From: Syntrophaceae bacterium UBA2280
GTDB lineage: Bacteria > Desulfobacterota > Syntrophia > Syntrophales > Smithellaceae
NCBI GenBank assembly: GCA_002347685.1
Contig: DDWS01000002.1
Location: 1 to 64,000 of the forward strand
Length of the DNA: 64,000 nt
Direction: 5' to 3'
The notes below the pieces were generated by a model that saw only the letters and a program-made list of their open reading frames with translations, made no database searches and had not been told where the DNA came from. The position numbers and the translations under genes are program-made. Within the stretch, counting starts at the first letter, position 1; every line of letters starts with the position of its first letter. Positions 34,808-42,691 of the stretch are shown here, piece by piece.

Positions 34808-34930
34808 AAAGATAGAAGACAGAATTCAGGAGACAGAAGATAGAAGATAGAAGATAGAAAATGGAAGACAGCGTACAGAATATTTTTTATTCTGACTCCT
34901 GACTTCTGGATTCTGACTTCTGATCTCTGA
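34807..34930. repeat. Heptamer repeat hairpin R2
   Basis: A left arm of AGAAGAY/AGAATTC-type units (34807-34885) is followed by a right arm of TTCTGAC/TTCTGGA units (34885-34930). The arms are mutually complementary with a TATTTTTTA turn. The period is about seven bases throughout. Confidence 0.65.
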
Positions 34931-34943
34931 CAAAGGAGCAACC

Positions 34944-37709
34944 ATGGGCGCCATTAAAGATAAGCAATCAACAGCGGCAACTGAATTGCGCGGTCGGGCG
35001 ACAAAAAGGTTGCGTGCGAAAAAGGCGCAATTGCAGATGCCCGGTTCCGAGATAGACGCCAAACGTCTCGTCCATGAGCTTGAGGTCCACCAGATTGAAC
35101 TGGAGATGCAAAATGTAGAACTGAAAAGCGTCCAGGAGGAGCTTGAGCTATCGCGCAATAAGTATCTCGGGCTGTATGACTTTGCACCCGTCGGATATTT
35201 TACTATCGATGCGGAGGGACGGATCCGCGAGGTCAATCTGACCGGCACCAAACTGCTGGGTATCGAAAGAAGGGGGCTAGTCAACAAACCCTTTATCATC
35301 TTTATCGCCGATGCGGACTCAAGGAGGATTTTCGCAAAACACCAGGAAGATCTTCATCAGAATCCGGGCACCCAAATTTGTGAAATCCGGCTAAAGAGAA
35401 AAGGTGGCGCGATCTTCCATGTACAGGTCCAGAGCACAGGGAAGGAGACTGGCGACGGCGAAAACCGTGAGATCTACACCGCGATCATCGATATCACCGA
35501 GCGCAAAATGTTCGAAGAAATGGTGTTCGCCAGAGAAGCACGCTACCGCTCCTACATTGAAGTGACAGGGCAGCTGGCCTGGGTCACCAACCCTGCCGGG
35601 GAAGTTGAAAACGACATCCCCGAGTGGCAAAAATTTACTGGTCAAAGTGCGGGGGAAGTAAAGGGCTCAGGATGGGCGAAGGTTGTTCATCCGGACGATG
35701 TTCAGTATACCCAGGAGGCGTGGAGAAAAGCGATTGCAAAAAAAACCGTTTACGAGGTCGAATGCCGTATACGCAGGCATGACGGGGTCTACCGGCACTT
35801 TCTGGTTCGGGGAATTCCTGTGTTCCGGAAAGACGGAAGCCTTCAGGAATGGGTAGGAACCTCCATTGATATCACCGAGCGCAAGCAGATTCAGGATGCG
35901 CTGCAAGCTAACGAAAAGAGATTGAACCGCGCGCAGGAGATTGCCCATCTTGGCAGCTGGGAACTGGATCTGCTCACCGGTCGCCTGATGTGGTCGGACG
36001 AGACATGCCGCATCTTCGGTATTCAACCGCAGGAGCCAAACATAACTTATGAAACTTTCCTTGATGTCGTGCACCCTGACGACCGCGCCGTCGTGGATGC
36101 CGCCTATACAAGTTCGGTACATGAGGGTCAAGACGCTTATGAGATCGAGCACCGAGTGGTCAGAAAGTCAACGGGTGAAGTCCGCGTCGTCCTGGAGAGG
36201 TGCGAACACATTCGGGATGCATCGGGAAGAATCATCAAGTCCATCGGGATGACGCATGACATCACCGAGCAAAAAATGGTGGAGGCAAGGATTGAGCATC
36301 TGGCTTCCTTCCCCGAGCTCAATCCCAATCCGGTCATTGAGACGGATCTTCAGGGCCGGGCCATTTACTGGAACAATGCGACCACAAAAATTTTGAAGAA
36401 ATTAAAAGTTCCGGATGGCGATATCCGCCGCTTGCTTCCGCGTGATCTGACCGAAACAATCAAGGAGATGGAACAAAGAAACGACGGGCGATACGAACTG
36501 CGTGAAGTGGAAATAAACGGCAAGGTATTTATCGAAAGCATCATTGTGCCTGCCGGTCTGAAGGTGGCGCGCATTTACGCGCAGGATATCTCACGGCGCA
36601 AGCGGGCGGAGGATGCGCTTCAAAAAGCCCATGACGAACTCGAAACCCGGGTTCAGGAGCGGACTGCCGAGCTTCGGAAGGCTTTTTCGGAAATTGAAGC
36701 CATGAAAAATCAACTCGAGGCGGAAAATATTTTCTTCCACCAGGAAAATAAAATGAAGCATCGATTTGAGAATATCATCGGGGACAGTGACGGTCTGAAG
36801 TATGTTCTCCATCGCGTCCGGCAGGTGGCACCGGTAAACACAACGGTTCTGATCCTCGGGGAAACCGGAACGGGCAAGGAACTGATCGCCGCCGCCGTCC
36901 ATTCCATGAGTCCCAGAAAAGAGAGGCCATTGATCACGGTCAACTGCGCGGCGCTTCCGGCCAATTTGATTGAGAGCGAATTATTCGGCCGCGAAAAGGG
37001 CGCGTTCACCGGGGCCGATTCCCGGCGGATGGGACGCTTTGAGGTTGCCAACGGTTCCACCCTTTGCTTAGACGAGATCGGCGAGCTGCCGCTGGAGCTG
37101 CAGATCAAACTCCTGCGGGTGATTCAACACAACGAATTTGAGCGCCTGGGCTCCTCCCAGACCATCAAGGTTGATGTCAGGATTGTGGCAACAACCAATC
37201 GAGACCTGGAAAATGAAGTCCTCGCCGGTCGTTTTCGACAGGACCTTTTCTACCGGCTCAATGTTTTTCCCATCACGGTCCCTCCCCTCAGACAGCGAAA
37301 AGATGATATTCCGCCAATGGTTGAGGCCTTTGTCGACCGGTATTCGAGGAAAATGGGCAAGCAGATCAAAACCATCTCAAAAGAAACCATCACGACGCTT
37401 CAGGGTTATTCGTGGCCCGGGAACGTTCGGGAACTGGAAAGCATGATTGAAAGGGCTGTGATCTTGTGTGACGGGCCGGTTCTGCATCTGGAAAGCCATC
37501 CGGATATTTCATCCTCTGCTCATAGTGCCGCTTCTAGAACCCTGGAGGAGACGGAGAGAAACCAAATGCTTAAGATCCTTTCCGAAACCATGTGGCGCAT
37601 CGAGGGAAAGAATGGGGCCGCAGCGATTCTGGACATCCACCCGAGTACCTTAAGAGCAAGGATGCATAAGCTCGGGATAGTCCGGACCCTGACAAAAAGG
37701 AAGAATTAA
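34944..37709 (+). CDS. Four-PAS sigma-54-dependent activator
   Basis: The 921-residue protein carries an N-terminal coiled coil, four PAS domains (about 75-190, 200-312, 330-443 and 450-550) and a second coiled coil (552-600). The AAA+ domain follows (605-840; Walker A GETGTGKE 639-646, GAFTGA 686-691, LCLDEIGELP as Walker B), then a Fis-like helix-turn-helix (875-915). CAAAGGAG precedes the ATG. There is no receiver domain, so sensing is direct through PAS. The coiled coil, AAA+ and Fis parts are nearly the same as in the 545-residue activator at 41015, showing that the two arose by duplication. It lies immediately upstream of kaiC. Confidence 0.95.
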   Translation: MGAIKDKQSTAATELRGRATKRLRAKKAQLQMPGSEIDAKRLVHELEVHQIELEMQNVELKSVQEELELSRNKYLGLYDFAPVGYFTIDAEGRIREVNLTGTKLLGIERRGLVNKPFIIFIADADSRRIFAKHQEDLHQNPGTQICEIRLKRKGGAIFHVQVQSTGKETGDGENREIYTAIIDITERKMFEEMVFAREARYRSYIEVTGQLAWVTNPAGEVENDIPEWQKFTGQSAGEVKGSGWAKVVHPDDVQYTQEAWRKAIAKKTVYEVECRIRRHDGVYRHFLVRGIPVFRKDGSLQEWVGTSIDITERKQIQDALQANEKRLNRAQEIAHLGSWELDLLTGRLMWSDETCRIFGIQPQEPNITYETFLDVVHPDDRAVVDAAYTSSVHEGQDAYEIEHRVVRKSTGEVRVVLERCEHIRDASGRIIKSIGMTHDITEQKMVEARIEHLASFPELNPNPVIETDLQGRAIYWNNATTKILKKLKVPDGDIRRLLPRDLTETIKEMEQRNDGRYELREVEINGKVFIESIIVPAGLKVARIYAQDISRRKRAEDALQKAHDELETRVQERTAELRKAFSEIEAMKNQLEAENIFFHQENKMKHRFENIIGDSDGLKYVLHRVRQVAPVNTTVLILGETGTGKELIAAAVHSMSPRKERPLITVNCAALPANLIESELFGREKGAFTGADSRRMGRFEVANGSTLCLDEIGELPLELQIKLLRVIQHNEFERLGSSQTIKVDVRIVATTNRDLENEVLAGRFRQDLFYRLNVFPITVPPLRQRKDDIPPMVEAFVDRYSRKMGKQIKTISKETITTLQGYSWPGNVRELESMIERAVILCDGPVLHLESHPDISSSAHSAASRTLEETERNQMLKILSETMWRIEGKNGAAAILDIHPSTLRARMHKLGIVRTLTKRKN

Positions 37710-37870
37710 AGACAGATTTTTTCATCTTCAGTCTTAGCGCAAGCCGCCTTTGCATGTAATCCACCAAAAAACTATTTTGTGGCAAGTGAACGGTTTATTT
37801 GATAGGGTAACAGCAGTGCAGAAACCGAGATAACGCTCATCTTCCCTTAACGGTCCTCTTATGGTGATGA

Positions 37871-37887
37871 TTGGATGGACGTTAGCA
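37871..37887 (+). promoter_or_regulatory. Possible -24/-12 promoter upstream of kaiC
   Basis: TTGGATGGACGTTAGCA has GG and GC separated by exactly ten bases, as sigma-54 requires, and TTGG and GCA match consensus. The -24 CA and one -12 base do not. It lies 112 bases before the kaiC start in a 289-base gap with no other gene. Confidence 0.3.
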
Positions 37888-37998
37888 GGTGGCATTCAAT
37901 GCATTTTATCCGAATACGCATCCATTCGCTTCAACCTCATTTACGCTGTTGGAAAGTGGTTCGTGCTTCAACGAGAATAAAGATTCCGGGAGATTACC

Positions 37999-39738
37999 AT
38001 GGTTAAGAAAAATCAGGATGCTGTTTTGCTTGAAAAAAGCCCGACAGGCATCAAGGGGCTCGATGAAATCACGAAGGGCGGACTTCCCAAGGGGCGGCCG
38101 ACCCTGATCTGCGGCTCCGCAGGCTGCGGCAAAACACTTTTCGCCATGGAGTTTCTCATGCGGGGCGCCATGGATTACGGGGAACCCGGAGTCTTTATGA
38201 CTTTTGAGGAGACGCCCGCGGATCTTGCGAAGAACTTCATCTCTCTGGGTTTTGATATCAACGACATGATGTCACGAGGTCTCATCGCCATGGACCACGT
38301 TTACATCGAGCGAACCGAGATTGAGGAGACAGGAGAGTACGATCTGGAAGGCTTGTTCATCCGCCTGGGGAGCGCCATTGATTCCGTCGGCGCAAAACGG
38401 GTTGTCCTGGATACCATCGAAGCGCTTTTCTCGGGGCTCTCCAATGCCGCGATCGTCCGGGCGGAGCTTCGAAGGCTTTTTCACTGGCTGAAAAAACGCG
38501 GCGTGACGGCTATTGTGACAGGCGAAAGCGGCGACAAGACGCTCACACGCTACGGGCTTGAAGAATACGTGGCCGATTGCGTGATTTTCCTCGACTTCCG
38601 CATCGACGAACAAATTTCCACCCGCCGTCTGCGGATTATCAAGTACCGCGGCTCATCTCACGGCGCCGACGAGTATCCCTTCCTGATTGACGAGGGCGGC
38701 CTGTCTATTCTGCCCATCACGTCCCTGGGGCTCGACTACCCCGTTTCCTCACAGCGAGTCTCCACGGGCGTTCCCAAGCTCGATGCCATGTTTGAAGGAA
38801 AAGGGTTCTACCGGAACAGCACCATACTCATCTCCGGCACGGCGGGCACCGGCAAAACAAGCCTGGCGACGACCTTTGCCGATGCCGCGTGCAGGCGAGG
38901 CGAGCGCTGCCTGTATTTTGCCTTCGAAGAATCTCCCAGCCAGATCATCCGCAACATGGCTTCCATCGGCATGGATCTCGCCCCGTGGGTAAAGAAGGGA
39001 CTTCTGCGGTTTCATTCGGTGAGGCCTTCACTTTACGGCCTCGAGATGCATCTGCTCACCTTCCACAAGGTGATCAACGAGTTCAAGCCCCAGGTTTTCA
39101 TCGTGGACCCGATCAGCAACCTGAGCGCCGCGGGATCCGCATCAGAGGTCAAATCCATCCTGACGCGCCTGATCGATTATTTGAAAATGACCAATATCAC
39201 GACCTTCCTGACGGACCTCACCCGCTATGAAGGCAGCCTTGAACACACCAGTGAAGAGATATCATCGCTCATCGATACATGGCTGCTCGTACGGGATATC
39301 GAACTCAACGGGGAACGCAACCGGGGCCTCTATATTTTGAAGTCCCGCGGCATGGCCCACTCAAACCAGATCCAGGAATTTCTGCTGACGAATAAGGGCA
39401 TTGACCTGATCGACATTTATACCGGTTCCGGCGAAGTCTTAACCGGCAGTGCCCGGGCCGCCCAGGAAGCCGAAGAAAATGCCGCTGATCTGTTACGCCG
39501 CCGTGAGGTGGAGAGCAAACTGCGCGCGCAGGAGCGCAAAAAAAATGCCCTGGAAGCGAACATCGCCGCGCTACGCGCCGAATTTGATGTGGAAACGCTG
39601 GAGGTGCATTTGATGGCGGAAGAAGAACAAGTAAGACAGGCTATCGAGGCGAAAAACCGGCTTGATATGGCACAGCTTCGCAAGGGGAAAACTTCAGATC
39701 CGCAGGCGACACGCTCGAAGAAAAAAGCAAAAGGATAG
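37999..39738 (+). CDS. kaiC: KaiC-family double-domain ATPase
   Basis: The 579-residue protein has two RecA-like KaiC domains. The first has Walker A GSAGCGKT (39-46) and the catalytic Glu pair E70/E71. The second has GTAGTGKT (280-287) and E310/E311. At the position of the cyanobacterial phosphorylation sites Ser431/Thr432 it has Ser422/Ser423 in EISSLIDTW. A charged coiled-coil tail of about 100 residues follows. In cyanobacteria KaiC is the autokinase core of the circadian clock; elsewhere it acts in stress adaptation. Two kaiB genes follow; no kaiA is present. GGGAG precedes the ATG. Confidence 0.94.
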   Translation: MVKKNQDAVLLEKSPTGIKGLDEITKGGLPKGRPTLICGSAGCGKTLFAMEFLMRGAMDYGEPGVFMTFEETPADLAKNFISLGFDINDMMSRGLIAMDHVYIERTEIEETGEYDLEGLFIRLGSAIDSVGAKRVVLDTIEALFSGLSNAAIVRAELRRLFHWLKKRGVTAIVTGESGDKTLTRYGLEEYVADCVIFLDFRIDEQISTRRLRIIKYRGSSHGADEYPFLIDEGGLSILPITSLGLDYPVSSQRVSTGVPKLDAMFEGKGFYRNSTILISGTAGTGKTSLATTFADAACRRGERCLYFAFEESPSQIIRNMASIGMDLAPWVKKGLLRFHSVRPSLYGLEMHLLTFHKVINEFKPQVFIVDPISNLSAAGSASEVKSILTRLIDYLKMTNITTFLTDLTRYEGSLEHTSEEISSLIDTWLLVRDIELNGERNRGLYILKSRGMAHSNQIQEFLLTNKGIDLIDIYTGSGEVLTGSARAAQEAEENAADLLRRREVESKLRAQERKKNALEANIAALRAEFDVETLEVHLMAEEEQVRQAIEAKNRLDMAQLRKGKTSDPQATRSKKKAKG

Positions 39739-39739
39739 G

Positions 39740-40069
39740 ATGATGAAAGCTGTTTCAAAAACCAAGGGTAAAAAAACAAAGAGCGATGCGGCAGAAGAAG
39801 TCTGGAACCTGAGGTTGTATGTAGCCGGTCAGACCAGTAAATCCATTACGGCCTTTACTAATTTAAAGAAGATCTGCGAAGAGCATCTCGAGGGGCAATA
39901 CCAAATTGAAGTGATCGACCTTTTAAAAAATCCCCAGTTGGCCAAAGGGGACCAGATCATTGCCCTGCCGACACTGGTCCGGAAGCTACCCGAGCCGATT
40001 AAAAAAATTATCGGCGATCTGGCAAACACGGAGCGCGTGCTGGTGGGGCTGGATATTAGATCAGTTTGA
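39740..40069 (+). CDS. kaiB: KaiB-like protein, copy 1
   Basis: The start lies two bases after the kaiC stop (ATG 39740; a second ATG at 39743), with AAAGGAT just upstream, so the two are translationally coupled. The 109-residue protein has a basic N-terminal extension, then the thioredoxin-like KaiB fold: LRLYVAGQTSKSITAFTNLKKICEEHLEG, IEVIDLLKNPQLAKGDQIIALPTLVRKLP and an end of IGDLANTERVLVGLD. KaiB binds the phosphorylated KaiC ring. Heptamer repeat R3 begins right at its stop codon. Confidence 0.93.
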   Translation: MMKAVSKTKGKKTKSDAAEEVWNLRLYVAGQTSKSITAFTNLKKICEEHLEGQYQIEVIDLLKNPQLAKGDQIIALPTLVRKLPEPIKKIIGDLANTERVLVGLDIRSV

Positions 40070-40120
40070 GAATTCAGAATCCAGAATCCAGAATTCAGAA
40101 TTCAGAAGGTAGAAGGCAGG
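40069..40120. repeat. Heptamer repeat arm R3
   Basis: Seven-base units of AGAATTC, AGAATCC and AGAAGGT/AGAAGGC form a one-sided arm directly after kaiB copy 1. The complementary TTCTGAA arm is R4 at 40491-40543, with a four-helix-bundle gene between them. Confidence 0.7.
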
Positions 40121-40127
40121 CGACTAA

Positions 40128-40510
40128 ATGAGGGAGTCGGCGAAGGGATTTGAAGACTTGGTGGTGTGGCAAAAGGCTCACCAGTTTGTGCTTGCTGCGT
40201 ACCGTTTGACGCGGACATTCCCCCGATCTGAAATCTTTGGTCTGTCCTCACAATTTCGGCGCGCCGCCGTCTCGATTGCTGCAAATATTGCGGAAGGGTT
40301 CAAGAAACGTTCAAAAGCAGACAAACTACGTTTTACAACATCGCGCAAGGTTCAATCGAAGAATCGCGATACTATTTAATTCTAGTCCTGGATCTTGAGT
40401 ATGGCGATGTTTCCGAATTAAAACCTTTAATTGAAGAGGTCAGTAAGTTATTAGAATCCTATTCGCAAGTTGTTCGGAATTCCGAAAACCAAGAAGTCAG
40501 AAGACAGTAG
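40128..40510 (+). pseudogene. Four-helix-bundle (S23/TIGR02436) protein gene with frameshift
   Basis: The opening GFEDLVVWQKAHQFVLAAYRLTRTFP, followed by FGLSSQFRRAAVSIAANIAEGF and KADKLRF, is the signature of the four-helix-bundle family known from 23S rRNA intervening sequences. After KLRF the frame breaks in a run of four T (about 40331-40334). Adding one T restores YNIAQGSIEESRYYLILVLD through the family-typical end, with the last residues (ENQEVRRQ) read from heptamer repeat R4 and a stop at 40508-40510. It interrupts the kaiB-kaiB pair and lies between repeat arms R3 and R4, suggesting insertion as a unit. The function of this family is unknown. Confidence 0.8.
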
Positions 40511-40543
40511 TCAAAATTCTGAATTCTGAATTCTGTCTTCTTG
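40491..40543. repeat. Heptamer repeat arm R4
   Basis: A short AGAAGTC/AGAAGAC part overlaps the end of the four-helix-bundle gene. TTCTGAA, TTCTGAA and TTCTGTC units follow, complementary to R3. Confidence 0.7.
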
Positions 40544-40565
40544 ATTATTCCTTTGGAGAACAGAT

Positions 40566-40955
40566 ATGGCGGTAAAAAAAGTGAAAACAAGCACGAAGGA
40601 ATTCGAAAAGGCGGCAGCGATGCATGACCCGGCGAAGTATGTTCTCCGGCTTTACATTACAGGCATGACCCCGCGATCAACCCGTGCCATTGCCGATGTC
40701 CGGAACCTCTGTGAAAAATATCTGGAAGGTGCCTACGAACTCAAGGTGATCGACATTTACCAGCAACCCAAACTGGCCGCCGGAGAACAGATTATTGCCA
40801 CCCCGACGCTCATCAAACAACTGCCTATGCCCTTCAGGAAACTCATCGGCGACATGTCGGATGCGGAAAAGTTTCTTGTCGGCATCGATTTGAAAACCAA
40901 GAAGTCAGAAGACAGAGGTCAGAGGTCAGAGGTCAGAAGTCAGAAGACAGAATAA
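40566..40955 (+). CDS. kaiB: KaiB-like protein, copy 2, with repeat-derived tail
   Basis: The 129-residue protein has a 20-residue basic N-terminal extension and the KaiB fold (YVLRLYITGMTPRSTRAIADVRNLCEKYLEG, LKVIDIYQQPKLAAGEQIIATPTLIKQLP, IGDMSDAEKFLVGIDLK). After LKTKK the last 15 or so residues (SEDRGQRSEVRSQKTE) are simply the translation of heptamer repeat R5, so the true end has been lost or extended by the repeat. TTTGGAG precedes the ATG. Two different KaiB copies with one KaiC suggest specialised partners. Confidence 0.93.
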   Translation: MAVKKVKTSTKEFEKAAAMHDPAKYVLRLYITGMTPRSTRAIADVRNLCEKYLEGAYELKVIDIYQQPKLAAGEQIIATPTLIKQLPMPFRKLIGDMSDAEKFLVGIDLKTKKSEDRGQRSEVRSQKTE

Positions 40956-40995
40956 AATAAACTTCTGGATTCTGGATTCTGACTTCTGTATTCTA
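40901..40995. repeat. Heptamer repeat hairpin R5
   Basis: Left-arm units AGAAGTC, AGAAGAC and AGAGGTC (40901-40950) overlap the end of kaiB copy 2. Right-arm units TTCTGGA, TTCTGGA, TTCTGAC and TTCTGTA (40961-40995) are complementary. The tract ends a few bases before the ribosome-binding site of the next gene. Confidence 0.7.
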
Positions 40996-41014
40996 CTGCA
41001 AAGGAAATGAATCC

Positions 41015-42652
41015 ATGAAAAAACCGGATAAAACCTACCAGCAGCTTTTAGATGATTTGCAGGCGCTCACCTTGCGGATGAAGGAATCCGAAGAGACGCT
41101 TCGCGCCATCTTAAGCGGTGAGGTGGATGGTCTGGTTGTCTCAACAGCGGAAGGTGATCGCGTCTTCACCCTGTCGGGCGCCGATCAACCTTACCGGATC
41201 ATGGTTGAAACCATGAACGAAGGGGCTGTCACCCTGGCTGCCGACGGCACGATCCTCTTTTGCAACCAGCGTTTTGCGAGTATCGTCTCGGGGGATCTGG
41301 GTAGTATAATAGGATCTTCAATTAACCGATATTTTTCATCAACAGACATTTCCCTGTTTAAGGGCTTGCTGGAGCGGGGCTTCAAGAAAAACATTAAGCT
41401 GGAACTGACCCTGAAAACCTCAGATAAAAAGTCCACACCGGTCTTGCTGTCCATCAGCGACCTGGAACATCTTGATGCGCCAGGCGTGGCGTGCATGGTG
41501 GTCACCGATCTGACGGAGCAAAAGATCAGTGAGGCATTGCGTGTGGAGGAAGCAGTACTGAAAAAAGCCCATGACAGGCTCGAAGCGCAGGTAGCAGAGC
41601 GGACGGTCGAACTTCGGTCGGCTCTTTCTGAAATTCAGGCGATGAAAGAACAGCTCGAAGCCGAAAATATTTACTTCCGTCATGAGAGCAAAACGAAATA
41701 TCAACATGCCAATATTATCGGGCAAAGCGACGGCCTCAAGTATGTTCTGCACCGGGCCGAGCAAGTGGCTCCGACCAACGCAACGATCCTCATTCTCGGG
41801 GAAACCGGTACGGGGAAAGAATTGATCGCCGCCGCCATCCATAACCTGAGCTCCCGCAGTCAACGGCCTTTGTTCACGGTCAACTGTGCCGCGCTTCCGG
41901 CCAATCTCATTGAGAGTGAATTATTCGGCCGCGAGAAAGGTGCCTTTACCGGGGCCGACAGCCGGCGAATCGGGCGGTTTGAGGTTGCCAACGGTTCCAC
42001 CCTTTGCTTAGACGAAATCGGGGAGCTGCCGCTTGAGTTGCAGGCCAAACTCCTGAGAGTCATTCAGCATCACGAATTCGAGCGCCTGGGTTCATCCCAA
42101 ACGATCAAGATTGACGTGCGGATTGTGGCGACGACCAATCGGGATCTCGTCGAAGAGGTCCGTCAGGGGCGGTTCCGGCAGGATCTTTTTTACCGGTTGA
42201 ATGTCTTTCCCATCACGGTTCCGCCTCTCAGGCATCGCATAGATGACATCCCGCTGATGGTGGGATCCTTCATCGAACGGTATTCCAGGAAGATGGGCAA
42301 AAAGATCACATCGATTTCGAAGGAAACGATGAAGACGCTGCAGGATTATCCGTGGCCCGGCAACGTTCGGGAACTGGAGAGCATCATTGAACGGGCCGTC
42401 ATCCTGAGCCCCGGACCGGTTTTACAGCTGGTCGATAAACTGAAGGTTTCATCGTCGCCCATTGCAGGCCTGGTGCGAACCCTGGAAGAGACGGAGCGAA
42501 ACCAGATCCTAAAGATTCTTTCAGAAACCGAGGGACGGATTGAAGGGAATGACGGGGCTGCAACGATCCTGGGTATCAACGCAAGCACGCTGCGCGCCAG
42601 GATGCATAAACTCGGCATTGCCCGGACCGGCACGATAGACACAAACCCGTAA
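41015..42652 (+). CDS. PAS-domain sigma-54-dependent activator
   Basis: The 545-residue protein has a degenerate PAS-like segment (about 25-58), one PAS domain (62-170), and a coiled coil (175-225). An AAA+ domain (230-465; Walker A GETGTGKE 262-269, GAFTGA 309-314) and a Fis-type helix-turn-helix (500-538) follow. From the coiled coil onward it closely parallels the four-PAS activator at 34944, including long identical stretches of the AAA+ core. GCAAAGGAA precedes the ATG. The nearest downstream -24/-12 promoter (43037-43053) is a candidate target. Confidence 0.95.
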   Translation: MKKPDKTYQQLLDDLQALTLRMKESEETLRAILSGEVDGLVVSTAEGDRVFTLSGADQPYRIMVETMNEGAVTLAADGTILFCNQRFASIVSGDLGSIIGSSINRYFSSTDISLFKGLLERGFKKNIKLELTLKTSDKKSTPVLLSISDLEHLDAPGVACMVVTDLTEQKISEALRVEEAVLKKAHDRLEAQVAERTVELRSALSEIQAMKEQLEAENIYFRHESKTKYQHANIIGQSDGLKYVLHRAEQVAPTNATILILGETGTGKELIAAAIHNLSSRSQRPLFTVNCAALPANLIESELFGREKGAFTGADSRRIGRFEVANGSTLCLDEIGELPLELQAKLLRVIQHHEFERLGSSQTIKIDVRIVATTNRDLVEEVRQGRFRQDLFYRLNVFPITVPPLRHRIDDIPLMVGSFIERYSRKMGKKITSISKETMKTLQDYPWPGNVRELESIIERAVILSPGPVLQLVDKLKVSSSPIAGLVRTLEETERNQILKILSETEGRIEGNDGAATILGINASTLRARMHKLGIARTGTIDTNP

Positions 42653-42691
42653 AATCAGCATCCGGGAGTCCCTCCGCGGGCGCCCGGTTTG

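Noticed and set aside
34807..40995. Repeats considered as a CRISPR array.
   Set aside because: Units are 7 bases, variable and contiguous, with no spacers of constant length and no cas genes.
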